Assembly (NCBI RefSeq): GCF_000176015.1
Contig: NZ_ACYY01000017.1
Location: 1-64,000, forward strand
DNA length: 64,000 nucleotides
Origin: Rhodobacter ferrooxidans
GTDB taxonomy: Bacteria; Pseudomonadota; Alphaproteobacteria; Rhodobacterales; Rhodobacteraceae
Direction: 5' to 3'
Below the pieces are notes generated by a model. That model was not told the origin of the DNA and ran no database searches. It was given only the letters and a program-made list of their open reading frames with translations. Both the position numbers and the translations under genes were made by a program. Shown in pieces: positions 57,516 to 64,000 of the stretch (position 1 is the stretch's first letter; every line of letters begins with the position of its first letter).

Positions 57516-58652
57516 GTGATCCTGTGCGAGAATGGCCCCGACGGTAGCCCTGTGCTGTTCGCCAGCCCGCGCGACGTGGTGCTGGCCGATACGGCGGATC
57601 AGGTCGCCCCGGCCCTTGCGCGGCTGGATGAAGCGCGGGCGGCGGGGCACTGGATCGCCGGTTATGCGACATATGAGGCGGGCTATGCTCTGGAACCCAA
57701 GCTGACGGCGCTGCTGCCCGAGGGCCGCGACGGGCCGCTCTTGGCCTTCGGCATCTTCGACGCGCCGCAGGCGGCCACCGACGTGCTGGCCCAGGCGCAG
57801 GCGCAAGCCGGGGGGGTGCGGCTGGCGGCCTTGCAGCCGCTGATCAGCCGCAGCGACTATGCGGCGGCCTTCGCGCGCGTGGCGGGGTATATCGCGGCGG
57901 GCGATTGCTATCAGGTCAACCTGACCTTTCCGATCAGCACCCGGCTGTCGGGCAGCGCACTTGGGCTTTACGGCGCCTTGCGGGCGCGGCAGGCGGTGCG
58001 GCACGGCGCGTTCTGCGATCTTGGCGCCGGGCCGGTGGTGATCTCGCGCAGCCCGGAGTTGTTCTTTGCGGTCGATGCTGCGGGCCGGATTTCCGCCCGG
58101 CCGATGAAAGGCACCGCCCCGCGCAATGCCGATCCGGTGGTGGACGCCGAACTGGCCGAGGAGCTTTTCCGATCCGAAAAGACCCGGGCGGAAAACCTGA
58201 TGATCGTGGACCTGTTGCGCAACGACATCGCGCGGATTTCGCAGATAGGCTCGGTGCGGGTGCCGGAACTGTTCGCCATCGAAAGCTATGCAACGCTGCA
58301 CCAGATGGCCTCGCTGGTGGTGGGGCAACTGGCGGGTGCGCCGGGGCTGGCCGGGCTGATGGCGGCGCTGTTGCCGTGCGGGTCGATTACCGGGGCGCCG
58401 AAGATCAGGGCGATGCAGATCATCCGCGAGGTGGAACCGCATCCGCGCGGGGTCTATTGTGGGGCGATCGGCTGGATGGCGCCGGACGGGCAGGCGGCGT
58501 TCAACGTGGCAATCCGCACGCTGCGGCTGTTTTCGGATGGCCGGGTGGTGCTGAACGTCGGCGGCGGCGTGGTCTACGACAGCACCGCCGATGGGGAATG
58601 GGAGGAGGCGCTGTGGAAAGCCCGATTTGCCCAAGGCCTGAGCCGGGGCTGA
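57516..58652 (+). CDS. pabB: aminodeoxychorismate synthase component I
   Basis: PabB, 378 residues, converts chorismate with ammonia to 4-amino-4-deoxychorismate for folate. The chorismate-binding domain is complete: YIAAGDCYQVNLTF, RPMKGTAPR (the PIKGT-type motif with the active-site Lys), ENLMIVDLLRNDIARI and LLPCGSITGAPKI. It is shorter than E. coli PabB, lacking much of the N-terminal lobe, as is usual in this lineage. GTG start at 57516 with AAGGGAGAG upstream. The 3' end overlaps the pabC-like gene by 40 nt. Confidence 0.92.
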   Translation: MILCENGPDGSPVLFASPRDVVLADTADQVAPALARLDEARAAGHWIAGYATYEAGYALEPKLTALLPEGRDGPLLAFGIFDAPQAATDVLAQAQAQAGGVRLAALQPLISRSDYAAAFARVAGYIAAGDCYQVNLTFPISTRLSGSALGLYGALRARQAVRHGAFCDLGAGPVVISRSPELFFAVDAAGRISARPMKGTAPRNADPVVDAELAEELFRSEKTRAENLMIVDLLRNDIARISQIGSVRVPELFAIESYATLHQMASLVVGQLAGAPGLAGLMAALLPCGSITGAPKIRAMQIIREVEPHPRGVYCGAIGWMAPDGQAAFNVAIRTLRLFSDGRVVLNVGGGVVYDSTADGEWEEALWKARFAQGLSRG

Positions 58653-59248
58653 CGCTGATCGAGACGCTGGGCTGGGACGGCGCGGGCTTTCCCCGGTTGG
58701 ACCGGCATCTGGCACGGCTGGCGCGCTCGGCGGCGCTGCTGGGCTGGACCTGCGACCCGGATGCCGCCCGCCTGGCCCTGCAATCGGCGGCACCCGATCC
58801 CCCCGCCCGGATGCGCCTGACCCTCGATGCCACCGGACAGATCACGGTCACCGCCAGCGCGCTACCCGCTGCGCTGCCGCTGTGGAAGATCGGCCTTGCC
58901 CCGCAGCGCCTGACCGCCTCCGACCCCTGGCTGCGGCTGAAATCCAGCCACCGCCTGGCTTATGACGCCGCCCGTGCAGCATTGCCTGCCGGGCTGGACG
59001 AGGTGATCCTGCTGAACGAACGCGACGAGGTTTGCGACGGCAGCATCACCACCATCTTCTTCGACGCAGGCCAGGGCCTCTGCACCCCGCCGCAAAGCTG
59101 CGGCCTGCTGCCGGGCGTCCTGCGCGAAGAACTGCTGCAAACCGGCCAGGCCCGCGAGGCGGTGCTGATGGTGCAAGACCTGTCATCGGTCAAACTCTGG
59201 GTCGGCAACTCCCTGCGCGGGCTGAGCGCCGCCAAATGGCTCGGCTGA
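58613..59248 (+). CDS. pabC: class IV aminotransferase, probable aminodeoxychorismate lyase
   Basis: A 211-residue PLP enzyme of fold type IV that probably splits aminodeoxychorismate to 4-aminobenzoate and pyruvate. The PLP lysine is in WLRLKSSHRLAYD (K110); DEVILLNERDEVCDGSITTIFF and CGLLPGVLREELL are typical of the family. GTG 58613 is chosen because GGAGGAGG stands directly upstream within pabB, giving translational coupling. Being next to pabB supports the pabC assignment over a branched-chain aminotransferase. Confidence 0.85.
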   Translation: MESPICPRPEPGLTLIETLGWDGAGFPRLDRHLARLARSAALLGWTCDPDAARLALQSAAPDPPARMRLTLDATGQITVTASALPAALPLWKIGLAPQRLTASDPWLRLKSSHRLAYDAARAALPAGLDEVILLNERDEVCDGSITTIFFDAGQGLCTPPQSCGLLPGVLREELLQTGQAREAVLMVQDLSSVKLWVGNSLRGLSAAKWLG

Positions 59249-59254
59249 GGCTTT

Positions 59255-59332
59255 CATCTGTTCTCAAATATCCCCGCCGGAGGCACCCGCCGCCAGCGCA
59301 GGAGCTCCGCGGGGGATATTTGAGAACAGATG
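59255..59332. repeat. 28-nt near-perfect inverted repeat between pabC and aspS
   Basis: Arms at 59255-59282 and 59305-59332 match in 26 of 28 positions (CATCTGTTCTCAAATATCCC and on) around a 22-nt GC-rich loop. The left arm contains, on the minus strand, the 19-nt sequence GCCTCCGGCGGGGATATTT that occurs twice more at 62 kb. It may terminate pabBC transcription but has no T-run. Confidence 0.85.
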
Positions 59333-59423
59333 AAGCACCACGCACCGGGCGCGGCCTTGACTTCGCGTCTTGGCCGGGGTGTATCGGCGCCAACGGAATT
59401 GAAGCCTCGGGAAGGGGAGCGTG

Positions 59424-61202
59424 ATGCACGCCTATCGCAGCCATACTTGTGCCGGTCTGAACAGCAGTCATGTCGGCCAGGATGTCCGGCTTTCCGGCTG
59501 GGTGCATCGGGTGCGCGACCATGGCGGGGTGCTGTTCATCGACCTGCGCGACCATTACGGCATCACCCAGGTGATCGCCGATGCCGACAGTGCCGCCTTT
59601 GCCGGGCTGAACACGGTGCGGGCCGAATGGGTGATCCGCATCGACGGGGTGGTGAAGGGGCGGGATGCGTCGCTGGTGAACCCGAAGCTGCCGACCGGCG
59701 AGATCGAGGTTTATGCGAAAGCCTTCACCGTGCTGGGGGCGGCGGATGAATTGCCGATGCCGGTGTTCGGCGAGGTCGATTACCCCGAGGAAACCCGGCT
59801 GACCTACCGCTTCCTCGACCTGCGGCGCGACAAGCTGCATGGCAACATGATGCTGCGTTCCAACGTGGTGCGCTCGATGCGGCAGCGGATGTGGGATCAG
59901 GGCTTTACCGAGTTCCAGACCCCGATCATCACCGCCTCCAGCCCCGAAGGCGCGCGCGACTTTCTGGTGCCGAGCCGGCTGCATCCGGGCAAGTTCTACG
60001 CCCTGCCGCAGGCGCCGCAGCAGTTCAAGCAGTTGATCATGGTGGCGGGGTTCGACCGCTATTTCCAGATCGCCCCCTGCTTCCGCGACGAAGACCCGCG
60101 CGCCGACCGCTCGCCCACCGACTTCTACCAGCTTGATCTGGAGATGAGTTTCGTCGAGCAGGCCGATGTGTTCGCCGCCGTGCAGCCGGTGGTGCAGGGG
60201 ATTTTCGAGGAGTTCGCTCCCGACAAAACCGTCTATGCCGACTGGCCGCTGATCGCCTATCGCGACAGTTTGAAATGGTATGGCAGCGACAAACCCGACC
60301 TGCGCAACCCGATCCGCATGCAGGACGTGAGCGAGCATTTCCGCGGCTCGGGCTTTGCGATCTTCGCCAAGCTGCTGGAGAACGACGGCACCGAGGTGCG
60401 GGCGATTCCGGCACCGACCGGGGGCAGCCGCAAGTTCTGCGACCGGATGAACGCCTTTGCCCAGAAGGAAGGGCTGCCGGGGATGGGGTATATCCTGTGG
60501 CGCAATGCCGAGGATGGCTCGGGTATGGAAGCCGCAGGGCCGCTGGCCAAGAACATCGGGCCGGAGCGGACGGAGGCGATCCGGCAGCAGCTTGGCCTTG
60601 GCCTGGGCGATGCCGCGTTCTTCCTTGGTGGCAAGCCGGAGCAATTCGAAGCCGTCGCGGGGCGGGCGCGCAACGAGATCGGGCGGGAACTCGGGTTGAC
60701 CGAGGAAAACTGCTTCAAATTTGCCTGGATCGTCGATTTCCCGATGTATGAGAAAACCGACGAGGGCAAGATCGACTTCAGCCACAACCCGTTCTCGATG
60801 CCGCAGGGCGGGCTTGAGGCGCTGATGGGCGATCCGTTGGAAGTCTATGCTTATCAATATGATCTGGCCTGCAACGGCTATGAGTTGATCTCGGGCGGCA
60901 TCCGCAACCACAAGCCCGAGATCATGTTCAAGGCGTTTGAACTGGCGGGTTATCCGGCGTCGGAGGTGGAGAAACGCTTTGGCGGCATGGTCAAGGCCTT
61001 CCGCTATGGCGCGCCGCCGCACGGCGGTTGTGCCGCCGGGATCGACCGTATCGTGATGCTGCTGGCCGACGAGGCCAACATCCGCGAGGTGATCATGTTC
61101 CCGATGAACCAGCGCGCCGAAGACCTGCTGATGGGGGCGCCTTCCGAGCCGCTGAGTGCGCAGTTGCGCGAGTTGTCGTTGCGGGTGGTGGCGAAGGACT
61201 GA
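59424..61202 (+). CDS. aspS: aspartyl-tRNA synthetase
   Basis: A 592-residue class II synthetase of the bacterial type. An N-terminal OB-fold anticodon-binding domain ([20 protein letters not shown]) is followed by the catalytic core with motif 2 ([18 protein letters not shown]) and motif 3 ([14 protein letters not shown]), with a GAD insertion domain at about 290-415. ATG 59424 with GGGAAGGGGAGC is preferred to GTG 59421. The GNAT gene follows 4 nt later. Confidence 0.97.
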   Translation: MHAYRSHTCAGLNSSHVGQDVRLSGWVHRVRDHGGVLFIDLRDHYGITQVIADADSAAFAGLNTVRAEWVIRIDGVVKGRDASLVNPKLPTGEIEVYAKAFTVLGAADELPMPVFGEVDYPEETRLTYRFLDLRRDKLHGNMMLRSNVVRSMRQRMWDQGFTEFQTPIITASSPEGARDFLVPSRLHPGKFYALPQAPQQFKQLIMVAGFDRYFQIAPCFRDEDPRADRSPTDFYQLDLEMSFVEQADVFAAVQPVVQGIFEEFAPDKTVYADWPLIAYRDSLKWYGSDKPDLRNPIRMQDVSEHFRGSGFAIFAKLLENDGTEVRAIPAPTGGSRKFCDRMNAFAQKEGLPGMGYILWRNAEDGSGMEAAGPLAKNIGPERTEAIRQQLGLGLGDAAFFLGGKPEQFEAVAGRARNEIGRELGLTEENCFKFAWIVDFPMYEKTDEGKIDFSHNPFSMPQGGLEALMGDPLEVYAYQYDLACNGYELISGGIRNHKPEIMFKAFELAGYPASEVEKRFGGMVKAFRYGAPPHGGCAAGIDRIVMLLADEANIREVIMFPMNQRAEDLLMGAPSEPLSAQLRELSLRVVAKD

Positions 61203-61206
61203 CGTA

Positions 61207-61920
61207 ATGGCCGGGGAAAAGCGGTTTGGCGCGGCGGTGCCGGGGTTCGTGGTGCCAAAGCGCCCCGACGGCGGGCCGTTGCAGGGGCGGCATGTGCGGC
61301 TGGAAAAGCTGGACGCCGATGCCCATGCCGCCGATCTGCACCGCGCGTTTCGGGCGGATGACGCGATCTGGGACTATCTGCCTTACGGGCCGTTCAGTTC
61401 CGCCTCGGCCTATCACCGCTGGGTGAAGGATACAGCAACCGGGCCGGACCCGGTATTTCATGCGCTGCGCGATCTGGCCACGGGCCATGTGGCGGGGGTG
61501 GCCAGCTACCTGCGCATCACGCCGGAGGCGGGCAGCATCGAGGTCGGGCATATCTGTCTGGCCCCCGAGATGCAGCGCAGCATTGCCGCGACCGAGGCGA
61601 TGTTTCTGATGATGCAATGGGCGTTCGAGGCGGGCTATCGGCGCTATGAGTGGAAATGCGACGCGTTGAATTTGCCCTCGCGGCGGGCGGCGCAGCGGCT
61701 TGGATTCTCGTATGAGGGGATTTTCCGCCAGGCCACCATCGTCAAGGGCCGCAACCGCGATACCGCCTGGTTTGCGGTGATTGATGCCGAATGGCCGGGG
61801 TTGCGCGAGGCCTATCAGGCCTGGCTTTCGCCCGCCAATTTCGATGCGGCGGGGCGGCAACGCGAACGGCTGGGCGATCTGACCGGGTTGGTGCGGGCGG
61901 GGTCGGACCCGGATCAGTAG
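61207..61920 (+). CDS. GNAT-family N-acetyltransferase (RimJ/RimL type)
   Basis: A 237-residue acetyltransferase. The RimJ/RimL-like body includes GRHVRLEKLDADAHAADLHRA and WDYLPYGPFSSASAYHRWV, the beta4-alpha3 part with IEVGHICLAPEMQRSIAATEAM (acetyl-CoA loop), and the late NLPSRRAAQRLGFSYEGIFRQATIVKGRNRDT, typical of enzymes acetylating protein N-termini or small amines. The start at 61207 is 4 nt after aspS, so the two are co-transcribed. The substrate is unknown. Confidence 0.88.
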   Translation: MAGEKRFGAAVPGFVVPKRPDGGPLQGRHVRLEKLDADAHAADLHRAFRADDAIWDYLPYGPFSSASAYHRWVKDTATGPDPVFHALRDLATGHVAGVASYLRITPEAGSIEVGHICLAPEMQRSIAATEAMFLMMQWAFEAGYRRYEWKCDALNLPSRRAAQRLGFSYEGIFRQATIVKGRNRDTAWFAVIDAEWPGLREAYQAWLSPANFDAAGRQRERLGDLTGLVRAGSDPDQ

Positions 61921-61998
61921 GGTTCGGGCTTGCGGCAGGGGTTGTGGCCCGGATGCAGGCTGCGGTTGGCTGGCAGCGGCGATGGCTGCGGGGCCGGT

Positions 61999-62017
61999 GC
62001 CTCCGGCGGGGATATTT
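61999..62017. repeat. 19-nt intergenic repeat, copy 2
   Basis: GCCTCCGGCGGGGATATTT, identical to the minus-strand sequence at 59266-59284 and to the copy at 62101-62119. The surrounding 230-nt region (61921-62150) contains no gene that I can support. Confidence 0.9.
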
Positions 62018-62100
62018 TCGCAGAGAAGAATGCGAAGGGCTGGCCTTGGTCGGGCTTTGTTCGGGCATTTCTGGCGGCGGTGTTTGTCGTAAAGGCTGGC

Positions 62101-62119
62101 GCCTCCGGCGGGGATATTT
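62101..62119. repeat. 19-nt intergenic repeat, copy 3
   Basis: An exact copy of GCCTCCGGCGGGGATATTT, 102 nt from copy 2 in the same orientation and about 30 nt before the stop codon of the receiver-domain gene. Confidence 0.9.
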
Positions 62120-62150
62120 CGGCAAAGGTGAAGCCACGGGGGCGGTGGGG

Positions 62151-62906
62151 TCAGCCGCTGGGAGCGATCAGGGCGGCGGGGCGTTGGGCGAGTTTGGCGC
62201 TCACAAGACCTGCAAGGGTTTGCAGGCCCTGCGGGTCACGCCAGCGACTGGCCGCCTGTTCAAGTGCTGTGTCATGTGCAGAGCGGGCAAGGCCGCTGAC
62301 AAAACCTGCCAGATACTGCGCGGTTTTCGGGTCGGGTCCGGGACTTTGCAGATTGGCGGCCAGCAGGTTGGCGGCGCGGGCCAGATCGTCATGCAGCGCC
62401 AGCGGGTCGGGGGCGGGGCAATCGTCGGCAAGGCCGGGCAGGTTGGCCAGTTCGGCGCGGTCGGGCAGATGCCGCAGCACCGCGCGCTGAAACGCCGCCA
62501 GGCTTTCCAGTGGTTTTTCCAGAAAGCCTGCGGCCCCGGCGGACAGGCAGGCAGCGCGTCCGCCCGGATCGCCGCTGGTGCCCAGAATCACCGGGATGCG
62601 CGGCATCCGCAGCGCCGCCTCGCGGATCAGCGCCTCGCCGCGGCCATCGGGCAGGCCAAGATCGACGATCAGCACTTCGGGGCGATAGACCTTCAGATGT
62701 GCCCGCGCCGCGCGCAGGGTCTCGGTTCGCCGCAAACGCGCGCCCGAGCGTTGGCAAAACAGGCGCAGCGCGTCGCAGGCAAAACGGCTGTCCTCGACCA
62801 CCAGAAAGGTCAGCCCGTGCAGCGGCAGAGTGCGGCGCGGGTCATCGGCCAGTGCCGAGGGCGGCAGGAACAGCGGTGGCAGGTCAGGACCGGGGGGCAG
62901 GGGCAT
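62151..62906 (-). CDS. receiver-domain (response regulator) protein
   Basis: A 251-residue protein with a short Pro-rich N-terminus, a CheY-like receiver domain and a C-terminal helical part of about 110 residues without a DNA-binding or enzymatic signature. The receiver has the acidic pair in TFLVVEDSRF, the phosphorylated Asp in VLIVDLGLPDG, the conserved Ser in ILGTSGDPGG and the Lys in GFLEKPLE. No histidine kinase is adjacent. ATG 62906 (with GGAG upstream) is chosen over ATG 62948. The C-terminal part may bind a protein partner or be a phosphotransfer-like helical domain. Confidence 0.78.
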   Translation of the reverse strand: MPLPPGPDLPPLFLPPSALADDPRRTLPLHGLTFLVVEDSRFACDALRLFCQRSGARLRRTETLRAARAHLKVYRPEVLIVDLGLPDGRGEALIREAALRMPRIPVILGTSGDPGGRAACLSAGAAGFLEKPLESLAAFQRAVLRHLPDRAELANLPGLADDCPAPDPLALHDDLARAANLLAANLQSPGPDPKTAQYLAGFVSGLARSAHDTALEQAASRWRDPQGLQTLAGLVSAKLAQRPAALIAPSG

Positions 62907-63074
62907 GGCAGGCTCCGTTGGCAGCAGGGCGTGTCGGAAGAGGAACATCAAATTGCCTAAGGTCAGGTAAACGCCGGGCTGCGCGCTGTGAAAATCCCGG
63001 CTGCGGCGGTGCAGACCTTGCCAAGCCCGGCGGATCGCCCGCATATGCGGCGAAACAGCATGAAGGAGCGCGCG

Positions 63075-63479
63075 ATGATCGGACGGTTGAACCATGTGGC
63101 GATTGCGGTGCCGGATCTGGCGGCGGCAATTGCGCAATATGCGGACACCTTGGGTGCCTCGGTCGGCGCGCCGCAGGACGAGCCTGCGCATGGCGTGACG
63201 GTGGTGTTCATCACCCTGCCCAACACCAAGATCGAATTGCTGTATCCGCTGGGGGAAAACTCGCCGATCGCAGGCTTTCTGGAAAAGAACCCGGCGGGGG
63301 GCATCCACCACATCTGCTATGAGGTGGAGGATATTCTGGCGGCGCGCGACCGGCTGAAGGCGGCAGGCGCGCGGGTGCTGGGCACTGGCGAACCGAAGAT
63401 CGGCGCGCATGGCAAGCCGGTGCTGTTCCTGCATCCCAAGGATTTTCAGGGCTGTCTGGTGGAACTGGAACAGGTTTAG
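63075..63479 (+). CDS. mce: methylmalonyl-CoA epimerase
   Basis: A 134-residue VOC-fold metalloenzyme that interconverts (R)- and (S)-methylmalonyl-CoA in propionate assimilation and the ethylmalonyl-CoA pathway. Metal-binding residues are in GRLNHVAIAVPDL (H), GGIHHICYEVED (H) and the C-terminal LVELEQ (E). TKIELLYPLGENSPIAGFLEKN is highly typical. ATG 63075 follows AAGGAG. It stands between the divergent receiver-domain gene and the converging EI24 gene. Confidence 0.94.
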   Translation: MIGRLNHVAIAVPDLAAAIAQYADTLGASVGAPQDEPAHGVTVVFITLPNTKIELLYPLGENSPIAGFLEKNPAGGIHHICYEVEDILAARDRLKAAGARVLGTGEPKIGAHGKPVLFLHPKDFQGCLVELEQV

Positions 63480-63482
63480 GCC

Positions 63483-64000
63483 TCAGCCGCCCCGGTTCAG
63501 TCGCTGGAACAGGTGGGTGAAGGTGGCCACCCCCAGCACCGGAACGATCAGGTTGACCAGCGGCACCGACAAGGGCGCGGCCATCAGGCTGCCCGCAATC
63601 CATATCTGCACCCAGTGGCGGCGGCGCAAGGATGCCGCCCCGCTGCGGCCAAGGCGGCGCATGGCCACAAGGGTGAAATACTCGCGGCCCAGCAGAAGGC
63701 CGTTCACCCCCCAGAACAGCAGCGGCGCCAAGGGGCCGGCAAAGGGATAAAGCAGCAGCGCCAGCAGGTTGATCCCCACCAGCACCCCGAAAAACCCGGC
63801 GCTGTCGATCAGCGCATCGGTGAAGCGCGGCCTTGGGATCGCGGGCAGGCCGGGGTAATGCCGCGCCTCGACCGCGCGCACCACATCCTCCAGAAAGAAG
63901 CCGGTGAACATCGCGGCCACCGGCATCATCATGAAGATCGACAGGCCCAGCACCAGCAGAGCCGAGCCCCAGGACAGCAGGGTATCAAAGCCGCTGACCG
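63483..64000 (-). CDS. EI24 domain (CysZ-like) membrane protein (5' partial)
   Basis: The reading frame is open to the window edge, so the N-terminus lies outside; about 172 residues are visible. Hydrophobic helices and LVLGLSIFMMMPVAAMFTGF with DVVRAVEARHYPGLP are typical of the EI24/CysZ family found in Rhodobacteraceae, and GREYFTLVAMRRLG is the second family mark. CysZ proper is a sulfate channel for cysteine synthesis; the family member here may or may not do that. It converges on mce with a 3-nt gap. Confidence 0.8.
   Translation of the reverse strand, partial: VSGFDTLLSWGSALLVLGLSIFMMMPVAAMFTGFFLEDVVRAVEARHYPGLPAIPRPRFTDALIDSAGFFGVLVGINLLALLLYPFAGPLAPLLFWGVNGLLLGREYFTLVAMRRLGRSGAASLRRRHWVQIWIAGSLMAAPLSVPLVNLIVPVLGVATFTHLFQRLNRGG

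Overview
The window is GC-rich, densely coded chromosomal DNA that looks like a member of the Rhodobacteraceae (Alphaproteobacteria; Rhodobacter, Gemmobacter or Tabrizicola-like). This rests on a dnaG-rpoD pair with an alphaproteobacterial sigma-70, a heterotetrameric sarcosine oxidase operon (soxBDAG), an SHP-type cytochrome operon, SoeABC-like sulfite dehydrogenase genes, a DUF6455 protein and an EI24 protein of the roseobacter/rhodobacter type. I saw no rRNA, tRNA, CRISPR array or intact prophage. One degraded transposase remnant lies at about 6.0-6.2 kb.

Layout. 0-4.4 kb: soeA (5' end outside the window), soeB and soeC, a molybdenum sulfite dehydrogenase, with a pair of tandem palindromes between soeA and soeB. 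4.6-8.2 kb: a FadL-type porin with a good terminator, a transposase scar, two small proteins, diacylglycerol kinase and a pirin. 8.4-11.1 kb: a minus-strand TadG/TadE/TadE operon. 11.5-19.3 kb: glutamate dehydrogenase; a sulfide:quinone reductase-like flavoprotein with an ATTC-N8-GAAT operator in front of it; soxBDAG. 19.4-23.5 kb: dnaG and rpoD. 23.5-24.6 kb: an AT-rich single gene with a PD-(D/E)XK-like signature, then REP-like palindromes. 24.6-27.3 kb: a GFA-family protein, an AspT-type transporter and a LAB_N membrane protein.

27.3-50 kb is a large cell-surface polysaccharide region. It holds GT39 and GT2 glycosyltransferases, a Wzx-type flippase, two GT4 enzymes, a Wzy-type polymerase, an epimerase, a PAPS-type sulfotransferase, a DUF1972 (rhamnosyl-type) glycosyltransferase and rmlCBDA for dTDP-L-rhamnose. 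A converging operon carries a second Wzy/ligase-type protein, a PPP-type metallophosphatase and a Wzc/ExoP-type tyrosine autokinase. A WecA/MraY-family initiating transferase lies further on. Together these predict a rhamnose-containing, probably sulfated polysaccharide made by a Wzx/Wzy-like route. No outer-membrane exporter (Wza type) is in view. The flippase-to-GT4 stretch (about 31.7-34.2 kb) is visibly AT-richer than its surroundings.

50-64 kb: a PAS protein resembling the Aer sensor domain but without a methyl-accepting domain, downstream of a perfect CtrA-type TTAA-N7-TTAA site; carB; the DHC / SHP / cytochrome b561-DHC fusion operon; pabB and a pabC-like gene; aspS; a GNAT acetyltransferase; a receiver-domain protein; methylmalonyl-CoA epimerase; and a truncated EI24/CysZ-like membrane protein running off the end. 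A 19-nt sequence occurs exactly three times in intergenic DNA here and looks like a lineage-specific repeat.

No single locus is clearly a new system. The best leads are the orphan PD-(D/E)XK-like gene beside rpoD, the kinase-phosphatase pair and sulfotransferase in the polysaccharide cluster, the sulfide-type operator before the unusual SQR-like protein, and the phased TGATTCG repeats before rpoD.
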